Positions 1 to 8,735 of a stretch of DNA of 64,000 nucleotides are shown here, piece after piece (the first letter of the stretch is position 1; every line of letters begins with the position of its first letter). Below the pieces are notes generated by a model. That model ran no database searches and was not told the DNA's origin. It saw nothing but the letters and a program-made list of their open reading frames with translations. A program made the translations under genes and the position numbers. The DNA is from Methylobacterium dankookense (lineage in GTDB: Bacteria > Pseudomonadota > Alphaproteobacteria > Rhizobiales > Beijerinckiaceae), in NCBI RefSeq assembly GCF_902141855.1, contig NZ_CABFVH010000001.1, forward strand, positions 248,001 to 312,000, written 5' to 3'.

Positions 1-53
1 TAGCTCTCACAACGTCCTGTGATCGCGCCGGAATCGCGGATCATCAGAATTCC

Positions 54-84
54 ACCGGCCCCGCGACTCGGATGCGGGGCCGGT
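54..84 (-). terminator. Hairpin terminator after tonB
   Basis: An 11-bp perfect stem (ACCGGCCCCGC against GCGGGGCCGGT) with a 9-base loop lies 6 bases beyond the tonB stop. On the minus strand the stem is followed by GGAATTCT rather than a clean U-tract, so termination is likely but not textbook. It would close the exbB-exbD-tonB transcript. Confidence 0.5.
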
Positions 85-89
85 CCTGC

Positions 90-1142
90 TTAGCGCGAGA
101 CGGTGAAGCGCAGCGGGATCGTGATGGCGAGGCTCGACACGGTGACGCCTGCCGGCGCCGCCGGCATGCCGCCGCGCACGGCCGCGAGGGCGGCGCTGTC
201 GATCTGGCCGACGCCGCTGCTGCTGGCGAGGCCGGCGCTGGTGACCTGACCCGAGCGCGTGACGGTGAAGCGGACCGAGGCGACGCCGCCCGCCGTTCCG
301 ACCGCGGCGTTGCGGTTCATCCGGCCGTGGATCGCCGCGCTGATCGCCCCCTGCCATTGCCGCATCGCCGAGGGGTCGTTGCCCGCCGCCGCGCGGCCGC
401 TGGCGTTCTCGCGGGAGGAAGCGGCGGAGCTGCGCTCGGCGCCCTGCGCGGCGCGGGCCTGGCGGGCCCTCGCCTCGCGCTCGGCCTTGAGCTTGGCCTC
501 CTTCGCCTCCCGGGCCGCCTCGCGGCGCTCCTCGACGATCTCCTCGCGGCGCTTGGCCTCGCGGATGGCCTTGAGCTTCGCCTCGCGCTCCGCCTTCAGC
601 TTGGCGAGGTCGGGCTTGGGCTTCTCGGGCTCGACGGGTTTGGGCTGCTCGGCCACCACGGGCGGCGGCGGGGGCGCCAGCGGCTCCGCCTCCGGCGCGG
701 TCGAGGTGATGACCTGGCTCTCGGGCTCGGCGGGCAGCGCCTCGGTCGGCGCCTCGGTCATCGCCTGAGTCTCGGGCGGCCGCTCGGCCGGCACCTCCTC
801 GGGCTTGACCTCGGCCACCTCCGGCGGCGGCGGGGGCTGCGTCGCCTCCTCCACCGGCTTCTCGACCGGCTGGGTCTCGGGCGGCGTCTCCACGCTCGCC
901 TGCTGCTCGCTCTGCGTCTGGGTCGGCGCCTCGGTCATCAGCGGCGCGAGGTCCACCGTCACCTGCTGCTCGCCCGGGGGCGTCGGCGGCGTCAGGCGGA
1001 GATAGGCGATTCCGATCAGGCCGAGGCCGTGGAGCGCGAGGGCGACGAGGAAGGCCGCGGCGAGGCCGGAGGGCCGGTTCTTCGGAGCCTCCGGCATCGG
1101 GCCGGCGAGGCTCGGTCCTGCGGGCATGGGGGTCGCGCTCAT
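90..1142 (-). CDS. tonB: TonB family protein
   Basis: 350 residues. One N-terminal membrane anchor (about 27-48) is followed by a proline/glutamate-rich stretch (about 55-165), a charged Ala/Lys/Glu/Arg helical segment (about 170-235) and a C-terminal TonB fold (about 255-350) ending in ITIPLRFTVSR. TonB spans the periplasm and passes energy from ExbB/ExbD to outer-membrane receptors. It starts 4 bp after the exbD stop in the same operon. The helical segment is reminiscent of TolA, but the C-terminal domain is of TonB type. No receptor or siderophore gene is nearby, so the cargo is unknown. Confidence 0.85.
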   Translation of the reverse strand: MSATPMPAGPSLAGPMPEAPKNRPSGLAAAFLVALALHGLGLIGIAYLRLTPPTPPGEQQVTVDLAPLMTEAPTQTQSEQQASVETPPETQPVEKPVEEATQPPPPPEVAEVKPEEVPAERPPETQAMTEAPTEALPAEPESQVITSTAPEAEPLAPPPPPVVAEQPKPVEPEKPKPDLAKLKAEREAKLKAIREAKRREEIVEERREAAREAKEAKLKAEREARARQARAAQGAERSSAASSRENASGRAAAGNDPSAMRQWQGAISAAIHGRMNRNAAVGTAGGVASVRFTVTRSGQVTSAGLASSSGVGQIDSAALAAVRGGMPAAPAGVTVSSLAITIPLRFTVSR

Positions 1143-1146
1143 CGGA

Positions 1147-1659
1147 TCAGCGGGCCGCCCCGTCGGAGGCCGGAGCCGGCGCAGCGCCGGAGGGGGCCGC
1201 GGCCGGCGCCGGGCCGCCGGGGGACTGCGCGATCAGCGAGACCTTGCTGAACCCGGCCTGGCCGACGAGGCCCATCACCTCCATCACCTTGCCATAGGAG
1301 ACGTCGCGGTCGCCGCGCACCAGCACGACCTGATCCTTGTTCTCGGCCGCCATCTCGCGCAGGCGCGGCACGAGACTCTCCAGGGTGAAGATCTCCTTGG
1401 CGATCGAGGGCTGGCCCTCCTTGTCGACGGTGACCTCCAGCGGCTTCTTCGACTGCGCCACCTTGGCTGCGGCGGTCTTGGGCAACTGCACCGGCACGCC
1501 CGTCGTCATCAGCGGCGCCGCCACCATGAAGATGATCAGCAGCACGAGCATCACGTCCACCATCGGGGTGACGTTGATCTCCGACATCGGGGTCGCGTCG
1601 AGGCCGTCCTCGTCGTCGCCCCCGCCCGTGCGGATCGAACCCATCGCCATCGGAAACAT
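1147..1659 (-). CDS. exbD: ExbD/TolR family energy transducer
   Basis: 170 residues. The short cytoplasmic N-terminus leads into [19 protein letters not shown] (about 29-47), the single transmembrane helix carrying the proton-path aspartate, then a periplasmic ExbD/TolR domain (about 60-150). The Ala/Pro-rich tail (about 150-170) is unusual and probably disordered. The partner is the ExbB-like channel encoded 100 bp upstream. Sequence alone does not cleanly separate ExbD from TolR; the adjoining tonB favours ExbD, while the [16 protein letters not shown] segment is close to alphaproteobacterial TolR. Confidence 0.8.
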   Translation of the reverse strand: MFPMAMGSIRTGGGDDEDGLDATPMSEINVTPMVDVMLVLLIIFMVAAPLMTTGVPVQLPKTAAAKVAQSKKPLEVTVDKEGQPSIAKEIFTLESLVPRLREMAAENKDQVVLVRGDRDVSYGKVMEVMGLVGQAGFSKVSLIAQSPGGPAPAAAPSGAAPAPASDGAAR

Positions 1660-1759
1660 CCTCCGGGCCGGCGCCGCCCGCGCGGACGCCGCATCAAACC
1701 ATCGAAACGAAATGCGAGGTGGCGCCCGGGCCTTTCGGGACGGGCGCCGGAGCGCGCCC

Positions 1760-2449
<690 letters not shown>

Positions 2450-2570
2450 GGGCTCCTCAAATCATGATCCGGTGCGGCAACGGCCGCGTGCCGCCCGGAG
2501 GCGGGGCTGCCTCCGGCCGGTCCGTCGGGTTCGGTCCGGCCGCCCCCCGGAGGGCGACGGCGCATCTCGG

Positions 2571-3074
2571 TCAGCGGTCGAAGGGAACGCCGGCCTTGGT
2601 CTCTGTTTCGGTCCGCTCCAGGCAGGCGTCGCGGCCGCCGGCATCGCCCTCGCAGGCGAGCACGTCGTTGAGCAGCACGCGGCCGATCTTGGGGCAGCCG
2701 ATGCCTGAGAACTCGAAGATCTTCACCGTGGTCTTGCGCGCCGGCAGGGGGCCGAGTTCGACCGCGACCCGCTTCTGCGCCACGCCCTCGGTGTCGAAGG
2801 CGAAGAGATCCACCTTGTAGGATTTCAGCGCACCACCCCGGCCGTTATCGACCAGCAAGGTGACGCGGCAGGCCTCGCCCGCGGGCTCGAGGCGGTTGAG
2901 CTGCAGCTTCAGCGGCGCCTTGTCGGCGGATGCGGCCTCCTGCGCGGCGGCAGCTCCCCCGAAGGCGAGGCACGCCGTGGCGGCGAGGGCCGCGCGCCCG
3001 AGCCGGATCCGCCCGAAGGCTCCTGAGAACACCCGTCCCGTCACCGTCCGTCCTCTCCCCGCTCGATCCGTCAT
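2571..3074 (-). CDS. Exported protein of unknown function
   Basis: 167 residues. A basic N-terminus precedes a hydrophobic core (about 29-40) and an AAAQEA signal-peptidase-like site near residue 45, so the mature part is probably periplasmic. The mature domain has four or more cysteines (EACRVT, GIGCPK, LACEGD, DACLER) spaced for two disulfides, and beta-rich sequence. It lies 121 bp upstream of exbB in the same direction and may be cotranscribed. I do not recognise the family; an envelope role connected to the TonB system is only a guess from position. Confidence 0.65.
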   Translation of the reverse strand: MTDRAGRGRTVTGRVFSGAFGRIRLGRAALAATACLAFGGAAAAQEAASADKAPLKLQLNRLEPAGEACRVTLLVDNGRGGALKSYKVDLFAFDTEGVAQKRVAVELGPLPARKTTVKIFEFSGIGCPKIGRVLLNDVLACEGDAGGRDACLERTETETKAGVPFDR

Positions 3075-3098
3075 CGCGCTTCAGAATCCCGTTCAGCC

Positions 3099-3596
3099 TC
3101 AGTGCAACCGCCCGCCCGCCGGACGGACAGCCTCGCCGCCGCCGAGCCGCTCGGCCGCGGCATCGATCGCCGCGACGGCGGCGCGCACCGCGGCCACGAG
3201 GCGCGGCGCGGAGTCGCGGCCGGTGATCGCCGCAGCCTCCTGCGCCACCTCGTCCCAGAGGCAGCGCCGGCCGCGGCCGAGCAGGCCGACCAGCGCGCAT
3301 TCGTGCCCCGTCACCCGGCAGCAGGTCGCCGGCATGAAGGACCAGTCGCGGTCGCGCTCCGCCCGCAGCGCCCGCACGATGCCGACCGCGCAGGCCACGA
3401 GGCGGCCGCCATCCTCGACGCCGAGCAGCCGCTCCGCCCCGTCGAAGGCCGCGTCCCAGCAGGCCACGTCGCTCGTCATGTAGCCGGCGGCCACGAAGCG
3501 GACCACCGACAGGGCGAGGACGTCGGCATCGTCCCCGCAGACATCCGTCACCCGCGGCATGGGGCTCTGGCTCGGCGGGATCGACGACGCGGTCAT
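3099..3596 (-). CDS. Hypothetical protein
   Basis: 165 residues from the chosen start. The ATG at 3596 has GGAGG six bases upstream on the minus strand; the longer frame to 3686 has no comparable site. The protein is soluble, rich in Ala, Arg and Val, with several cysteines (DVCGDD, DVACWD, LVACAVG, TCCRVTGHEC) that could bind metal or form disulfides. It ends 24 bp upstream of the exported protein gene and may share its transcript. No recognised domain. Confidence 0.55.
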   Translation of the reverse strand: MTASSIPPSQSPMPRVTDVCGDDADVLALSVVRFVAAGYMTSDVACWDAAFDGAERLLGVEDGGRLVACAVGIVRALRAERDRDWSFMPATCCRVTGHECALVGLLGRGRRCLWDEVAQEAAAITGRDSAPRLVAAVRAAVAAIDAAAERLGGGEAVRPAGGRLH

Positions 3597-4042
3597 GGGA
3601 CCTCCGGTCCGGCAGGTGACCCTCAGGCCGCCGGCCACGGGCGAAGAATGCCTGCGGCGATATCCGAGGTCGGCCCCCCGGATCAAGGCTTGCCGAGAAA
3701 ATCAGAGCAGTTCCAAACTGTTACCGAAGTGGGGCGAATGGTCGAACGACGAAGTCCAGCAGTATTGGTGTGGATTTGCCGTTTTCTCCCGGCACGATCT
3801 GCCGATTCATCCCAACCCGCCCCATCCCGATTCCGGCCGCCCGAACCGGCGCGTCGCTGTGCAGGGGTAGTGCGGGTAGGCCTCCCGTCCCTTGATGAGG
3901 GTGGCGCAGCCGCCATATCCTGCCCGTCCCGGTCCGCGGCCGGGTGGAGCGCTGCACGCGCGGGCTCCAGTGCGACGAGGTGCCCATCGGACCCGGAGAC
4001 CGGCTCCGGAGCCACGGGGCCTCGCTGGAAGGCTAGGCCACG
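3597..4042. other. 446-bp intergenic region, divergent promoters
   Basis: This gap separates the minus-strand hypothetical gene from the plus-strand Hsp20 gene. It contains no convincing coding frame. The stretch at about 3670-3780 is noticeably richer in A/T than the surroundings. A heat-shock-type promoter candidate lies at 3891-3918; nothing else was recognised. Confidence 0.6.
3891..3918 (+). promoter_or_regulatory. Candidate RpoH (heat-shock sigma) promoter
   Basis: CTTGAT (3891-3896) and CCATAT (3913-3918) are separated by 16 bases and resemble the CTTG / C-C-A-T-A-T elements used by sigma-32. They lie about 125 bp upstream of a small heat-shock gene, the expected target. The assignment is inference from motif and context. 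Confidence 0.4.
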
Positions 4043-4471
4043 ATGACCCGTCCCTCACCGTTCGGACACCCGTTCCTGCTCGGCTTCGACGAGATCGAGC
4101 AGGCCCTCGACCGGGTCTCCAAGGCCGCCAACGACGGCTATCCGCCCTACAATATCGAGCGCGTGCCGCGCACCGAGAACGAGCCGGAGCGCCTGCGCAT
4201 CACCCTCGCGGTGGCGGGCTTCACCCGCGACCAGCTCGACGTGATGCTGGAGGAGAATCAGCTGGTCGTGCGCGGTCGGCAGGTGGAGGACCGCGAGCGG
4301 CACTACCTGCACCGCGGCATCGCGGCGCGGCAGTTCCAGCGCGCCTTCCTGCTCGCCGACGGGATGGAGGTGCTCGGCGCCGACCTCTCGAACGGGCTGC
4401 TCTCGATCGACCTCGTCCGGCCGGAGCCCGAGCGCGTGGTGCGCAAGATCGCGATCGCCGCGCGCGATTGA
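4043..4471 (+). CDS. Hsp20 family small heat-shock protein
   Basis: 142 residues of the IbpA type. The alpha-crystallin domain spans about 36-130, from YNIERVPRTENE through the beta strands RLRITLAVAGF and QLVVRGRQ to LLSIDLVRPEPER. Such proteins are ATP-independent cytoplasmic holdases that bind unfolding clients and pass them to DnaK/ClpB. GGAAGG about 10 bases upstream is the ribosome site. A DUF1150 gene follows 95 bp downstream, the usual partner in alphaproteobacteria. Probably heat-induced through the promoter at 3891. Confidence 0.92.
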   Translation: MTRPSPFGHPFLLGFDEIEQALDRVSKAANDGYPPYNIERVPRTENEPERLRITLAVAGFTRDQLDVMLEENQLVVRGRQVEDRERHYLHRGIAARQFQRAFLLADGMEVLGADLSNGLLSIDLVRPEPERVVRKIAIAARD

Positions 4472-4566
4472 TTACGGGGCGAGGGGTTCCCAGATAGGTG
4501 TCAAGCCCCGCGGTCGCTCCGGGACCTCCGGGGCGAAACGCTCTGCCTTGAAGGAGGGCACGCGCT

Positions 4567-4851
4567 ATGACCGACCTGAACGCCTCCCCGCTGACCCCCG
4601 CCGATCTCGACCCCGCCCAGTTCAACGCCGCCGATCTCGCGGCGCTCGGCGAGGGTCACATCGCCTATGTGCGCCCGATCCGCTCGGACGAGGTGAAGCG
4701 GATGTTCCCGCAGGCCCCGGACCTCACCCCCGGCCTCGATCTCTTCGCCCTGCTCTCGGCCAGCGGCGCGCCGATCCTGCTCGCGGATTCCCGCGAGGTC
4801 GTGCTCGCGAACGCCTTCGCGCACGACCTGCAGCCGGTGAGCCTGCACTGA
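4567..4851 (+). CDS. DUF1150 family protein
   Basis: 94 residues. The recognisable core runs from LGEGHIAYVRPI (about 28-39) to PILLADSREVVLANAFAHDL (about 70-89), the pattern of DUF1150, a small alphaproteobacterial family commonly encoded directly after an Hsp20 gene, as here. AAGGAGG sits 9 bases before the ATG. Function is unknown; the conserved pairing suggests a stress-related or chaperone-accessory role. Confidence 0.85.
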   Translation: MTDLNASPLTPADLDPAQFNAADLAALGEGHIAYVRPIRSDEVKRMFPQAPDLTPGLDLFALLSASGAPILLADSREVVLANAFAHDLQPVSLH

Positions 4852-4921
4852 GGCCTTTCCCGACCTCTCCGGTGCCGGCGACGACGGGGCCTTGGCGCCC
4901 CGTCGAAGGCGTTCGGCGCCG

Positions 4922-5698
4922 TCAGCCCATCTCCGCCACCGCCGCCGCGAGCCGCGCAATGTCCTGCGGCCGCGACAGGCGGTGGTCCCCGTCCGCGATC
5001 AGGGTGAGCACGGTGCCCTCGGCCGGCAGGCGGTCGAGCAGCTTGAAGGCGTGCGGGTGCGGCACGTCCGGGTCGCGCATGCCTTGCAGGATGTGGACCG
5101 GGCAGCCGAGATCGAGCGGCCCCGTGAGCAGCCGGTTGGCGCGCCCGTCCTCGATCAGCCGCATGGTGACCGGGTCGGGCTCGGGCGCATAGGCGCTCTG
5201 GCGCATCCAGACCCCGTCGCGCTCCAAGGTGTCGCGCACGGATTGCGGGAACTGCGCCCACATCAGGTCCTCGGTGAAATCGAGGGCGGGGGCGATCAGC
5301 ACGAGACCGGCCGCAGGGCCGGCGCCCCACGCGAGGCGGTTGCGCGCCGCGAGGCAGGCGACCCAGCCGCCCATCGAGGAGCCGATGAGGACCGGGCGCT
5401 CCGGCGCATGGGCCGCGATCACCGCCTCCGCGTCCACCAGCCAGGTCGAGATCGTGCAATCGGCGAAGGCGCCACTCGACTGGCCGTGCCCGGTATAGTC
5501 GAAGCGCACGAAGCGCCGCCCGGCCCCGGCCGCCCAATCGTCCAGGGCCGTCGCCTTGGTGGCGCCCATGTCCGAGCGGAAACCGCCGAGCCAGACCACC
5601 GGCGGCCCGCTCCCGTCGCGGACCCGGACCGCGATCCGCCGCGCCTCGGTGCCCGTGCCGACCTCGAGGAAGGCGGGGGTGTCGCCGCCATCAGCCAT
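4922..5698 (-). CDS. Alpha/beta hydrolase
   Basis: 258 residues from the ATG at 5698, which is preceded by GGGAG; the open frame extends to 5791 without a better site. The alpha/beta fold shows the oxyanion strand VVWLGGF (about 33-39), nucleophile elbow GSSMGG (about 107-112), acid region QGMRDPDVPH (about 210) and catalytic histidine in DGDHRLSR (about 237). The shape resembles short ABHD10-like thioesterases. The substrate cannot be told. It is transcribed toward the DUF1150 gene and away from the glycosyltransferase. Confidence 0.8.
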   Translation of the reverse strand: MADGGDTPAFLEVGTGTEARRIAVRVRDGSGPPVVWLGGFRSDMGATKATALDDWAAGAGRRFVRFDYTGHGQSSGAFADCTISTWLVDAEAVIAAHAPERPVLIGSSMGGWVACLAARNRLAWGAGPAAGLVLIAPALDFTEDLMWAQFPQSVRDTLERDGVWMRQSAYAPEPDPVTMRLIEDGRANRLLTGPLDLGCPVHILQGMRDPDVPHPHAFKLLDRLPAEGTVLTLIADGDHRLSRPQDIARLAAAVAEMG

Positions 5699-5843
5699 CT
5701 CGTTCTCCCGCTTGCGAGCTTCCCGCCCTGAACGCTTCGTCTTCAAGCTCCGTTTACCGGACCGTAAAGCGCGCCCCCGATCCTGAGGCAATGTTCACAC
5801 GCGTTTTGTCGGACCGCCCTCCGCCCCGTCCGGTGCGCCGCCG

Positions 5844-7061
5844 ATGATCGCGGGGACGCATCCGTTGAACGGCTTCCGCTCCGAGGCCGCGCCGCTCGCC
5901 GGGGCCTGCGTGCTCCAGATCATCCCCGAGCTCGAGGCGGGCGGGGCCGAGCGCACCACCGTCGACGTGGCCGAGGGGCTCGCCGCAGCGGGCGCCCGCG
6001 CGCTCGTCGCCACCGAGGGCGGCCGGCTCGTGGGCGAGCTCCAGGCCAAGGGCGGAAGCTGGGTTCCGTTCCCGGCCGCCTCGAAGAATCCGCTCGCCAT
6101 GGCCCTCAATGTCGGGCGCCTCGCGCGGCTGTGCCGCCGCGAGGGCGTGCAGATCATCCATGCCCGCTCGCGCGCGCCGGCCTGGGTGGCGCTCGGCGCC
6201 GCGCGCCGCCTGCGCCTGCCCTACGTGACCACCTATCACGGCAGCTATTCCGGCCGCACCGGCGTGAAGGTGCTCTACAACTCGGTCATGGCCCGCGGCG
6301 ACGTGGTCATCGCCAACTCGCACTACACCGCCGACCTGATCCACCGTCTCCATGCCGAGCAGGCGGGCGACCGGGTCCAGGTGATCCACCGCGGCACCGA
6401 CCTCGCGACCTTCAGCCCGGTCGCCGTGGGCCCGGCCCGGGTCGAGGCCCTGCGCCGGGCTTGGGGCGTGGCACCCCACCAGCGCGTGGTGCTGCTCGCC
6501 GCCCGGCTCACCGCCTGGAAGGGGCACCGCGTGCTGATCGAGGCCGCGGCGCAGATGCGCGACCGCGGGATCGGCGACCTCGCCGTCATCCTGGCGGGCG
6601 ATCCGCAGGGGCGGGCCGCCTACGAGCGTGAGCTCGACGCGCTGATCGCGGCGCGCAACCTCGGCGGCATCGTGCGTCGGGTCGGCCATTGCACGGACAT
6701 GCCCGCAGCCTTCCGGGCGGCCTCCGTGGTGGCGGTGCCCTCGATCGAGCCGGAAGCTTTCGGCCGCTCGGCCGTGGAGGCGCAGGCGCTCGGCACGGCG
6801 GTGGTGGTCTCCGATCTCGGCGCGGTGCCCGAGACCGTGCTCAGCCCGCCCGACGTGGAGCCCGCCCAGCGTACCGGCTGGCGCGTGCCGGCGGGCGACC
6901 CCGCCGCGCTCGCGGGCGCTCTGGCAGAGGCCCTGACCCTCGGTGCCAGCGCGCGCGACGGCTTGGCCCGGCGCGCGCGAGCCCATGTCGAGGCGAACTT
7001 CTCGCTGGAGCGCATGGTCGGCGACACGCTCGCCGTCTATGCGAGGCTCCTCAGACGATGA
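5844..7061 (+). CDS. Glycosyltransferase family 4 protein
   Basis: 405 residues with a GT-B fold. The N-terminal Rossmann half begins VLQIIPELEAGGAERTTVD, with a glycine-rich acceptor-side loop; the C-terminal half contains VVLLAARLTAWKGH (about 215-228) and the E-x7-E signature in EPEAFGRSAVEAQALG (about 305-320). Retaining GT4 enzymes move a sugar from a nucleotide donor to a glycan or lipid acceptor, usually in envelope polysaccharide synthesis. It is not in an obvious glycan cluster. The start has no clear Shine-Dalgarno site but overlaps the stop of an 18-codon upstream frame. Confidence 0.88.
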   Translation: MIAGTHPLNGFRSEAAPLAGACVLQIIPELEAGGAERTTVDVAEGLAAAGARALVATEGGRLVGELQAKGGSWVPFPAASKNPLAMALNVGRLARLCRREGVQIIHARSRAPAWVALGAARRLRLPYVTTYHGSYSGRTGVKVLYNSVMARGDVVIANSHYTADLIHRLHAEQAGDRVQVIHRGTDLATFSPVAVGPARVEALRRAWGVAPHQRVVLLAARLTAWKGHRVLIEAAAQMRDRGIGDLAVILAGDPQGRAAYERELDALIAARNLGGIVRRVGHCTDMPAAFRAASVVAVPSIEPEAFGRSAVEAQALGTAVVVSDLGAVPETVLSPPDVEPAQRTGWRVPAGDPAALAGALAEALTLGASARDGLARRARAHVEANFSLERMVGDTLAVYARLLRR

Positions 7062-7300
7062 GAAGTGGGCACCGCCTCGGCTTTGCCGGGGATGGATCTT
7101 GCGCGAAGGCCTGCGCGTTCTCACATCCGAACGTGTCAATTGGGGAACCATTTGCGAAGATTGCCACCCCGTCATGCGGTGACAGGTTGACTCGTCGAGC
7201 GCTTGAGCCAAGGTAGGGCGATCCGGAATATGGCCGGAGCGTTCGGCGGTCGGGGCATTTCCGGATGGATGTCCCCGGATCGCCGTTTCGTCGTTGCACC

Positions 7301-7317
7301 AGGAGATAGCAGCCATT
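7301..7317 (+). promoter_or_regulatory. Ribosome-binding site and AUU start of infC
   Basis: AGGAG at 7301-7305 is 9 bases before an in-frame ATT at 7315-7317. No ATG or GTG lies at proper distance; the next ATG (7327) would drop the conserved IRRP start. AUU starts in infC are the known basis of IF3 autoregulation, since IF3 discriminates against non-canonical starts. Confidence 0.7.
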
Positions 7318-7857
7318 CGTAGACCTATGAGAGCCATGCCGGCCCCGCAGAAGGACGGGCCGCGCGCCAACCGGGACATTCGCGGCGTCCGCGAAGTGCA
7401 GCTCATCGACGATACCGGACAGAACCGGGGCGTCGTCCAGTTCTTCGACGCCCTTCAGATGGCCGAGGAGGCCGGGCTCGATCTCGTCGAGATCGCCCCG
7501 AACTCGGCGCCGCCGGTCTGCAAGCTGCTGGATTACGGCCGCTTCCGCTTCAACGAGCAGAAGAAGCAGAACGAGGCGCGCAAGCGTCAGAAGACGGTCG
7601 AGGTGAAGGAGATCAAGCTCCGCCCCGGCATCGACAAGCACGACTACGACGTGAAGATGAAGTCGGTGCAGCGCTTCTTCGAGGAGGGCGACAAGGTCAA
7701 GGTGACCCTGCGCTTCCGCGGCCGCGAGATGGCCCACCAGGATATCGGCCTGCGCCTCCTCGAGCGCGTGAAGTCCGAGACCGCCGAGATCGCCAAGGTC
7801 GAGAGCGAGCCGATGCTCGAAGGCCGGCAGATGATCATGATCCTGGCGCCGCGCTGA
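7315..7857 (+). CDS. infC: Translation initiation factor IF-3
   Basis: 180 residues from the ATT codon. The N-domain includes [18 protein letters not shown] and the linker with [15 protein letters not shown]; the C-domain starts at [19 protein letters not shown] and ends [22 protein letters not shown]3 binds the 30S subunit, prevents premature 50S joining and proofreads the start codon. Unlike many bacteria, rpmI-rplT do not follow; a terminator comes next, so the gene is monocistronic here. The rare start implies feedback by its own product. Confidence 0.96.
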   Translation: MRRPMRAMPAPQKDGPRANRDIRGVREVQLIDDTGQNRGVVQFFDALQMAEEAGLDLVEIAPNSAPPVCKLLDYGRFRFNEQKKQNEARKRQKTVEVKEIKLRPGIDKHDYDVKMKSVQRFFEEGDKVKVTLRFRGREMAHQDIGLRLLERVKSETAEIAKVESEPMLEGRQMIMILAPR

Positions 7858-7886
7858 TTCGGCGGGCTGACAGGTCGATCGCGTTC

Positions 7887-7917
7887 GCGCCGTCCCCTTC
7901 GGGACGGCGCTTTCGTT
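7887..7917 (+). terminator. Rho-independent terminator of infC
   Basis: A perfect 10-bp stem (GCGCCGTCCC / GGGACGGCGC) with loop CTTC is followed by TTTCGTTT. It lies 30 bp after the infC stop and before moeB. Confidence 0.88.
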
Positions 7918-7945
7918 TGGGCCGTGCCCCGCTTATCTGATCGCC

Positions 7946-8722
7946 ATGGCCCTCGCCCCCGAAGAGATCGAACGCTACGCCCGCCACCTCGTCCTGCGCG
8001 AGGTGGGCGGCCCCGGACAGGGCAGGCTGAAGGCGGCGCGCGTCCTCGTGATCGGGGCGGGCGGGCTCGGCGCGCCGCTGATCCAGTACCTCGCCGCGGC
8101 CGGCATCGGCACGCTCGGCGTCGTGGACGACGACATCGTCTCGCTCTCCAATTTGCAGCGACAGGTCATCCACGGCACGCCCGATCTCGGCCGGCCGAAG
8201 GTCGAGAGCGCCGCCGAGGCCGTGGCCCGGCTCAATCCGCATGTCCGGTTCGTGGCCCATCCCGAGCGCATCACCGCCGAGACGGCCGCCGACCTCGCCG
8301 GGCAGTACGACGTGGTCGCCGACGGCTCGGACAATTTCGCGACGCGCTACGCCGTGTCCGATGCCTGCTTCCATGCCAAGCGACCGCTGGTGACGGCCGC
8401 GCTCGGCCAGTTCGACGGCTCGCTGACCACGATCCGCGCGCACGAGGCCGGGCCCGACGGGCGCCCGAACCCGACCTATCGCTGCCTGTTCCCGAACCCG
8501 CCGCCGCCCGGCAGCGTGCCGCCCTGCGCCGAGGCCGGGGTGCTCGGGGCGCTCGCGGGCGTGATGGGCTCGCTGATGGCGATGGAGGTGATCCGCGCCG
8601 TCGCCGGATTCGGCGAGCCGCTGGTCGGGCGCCTGCTCATGGTCGATGCCCGCTCGATGCGCTTCGAGACCCTGCACTACGCCTGGGACGAGGCGAATCC
8701 GCTGAGCGGCACCGCCGCCTGA
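7946..8722 (+). CDS. moeB: MoeB/ThiF family adenylyltransferase (HesA/MoeB/ThiF)
   Basis: 258 residues. Motifs include GAGGLG (37-42) for ATP, DDDIVSLSNLQRQ (about 62-74), and the conserved cysteine in PPCAEAGVLG. MoeB adenylates the C-terminal glycine of MoaD during molybdopterin synthesis; ThiF does the same for ThiS. The zinc site is incomplete: the first pair is reduced to TYRC and the C-terminal CxxC of E. coli MoeB is absent because the protein ends early. That form is seen in other alphaproteobacteria. Molybdopterin enzymes (FdhF-like, MsrP) occur elsewhere in the window. It converges on rsh with 13 bp between stops. Confidence 0.85.
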   Translation: MALAPEEIERYARHLVLREVGGPGQGRLKAARVLVIGAGGLGAPLIQYLAAAGIGTLGVVDDDIVSLSNLQRQVIHGTPDLGRPKVESAAEAVARLNPHVRFVAHPERITAETAADLAGQYDVVADGSDNFATRYAVSDACFHAKRPLVTAALGQFDGSLTTIRAHEAGPDGRPNPTYRCLFPNPPPPGSVPPCAEAGVLGALAGVMGSLMAMEVIRAVAGFGEPLVGRLLMVDARSMRFETLHYAWDEANPLSGTAA

Positions 8723-8735
8723 GCGGCCGCACCGA

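Noticed and set aside
7197..7240. Sigma-70-like TTGACT/TTGAGC elements upstream of infC
   Set aside because: No -10 box at good spacing; too weak to list as a promoter.
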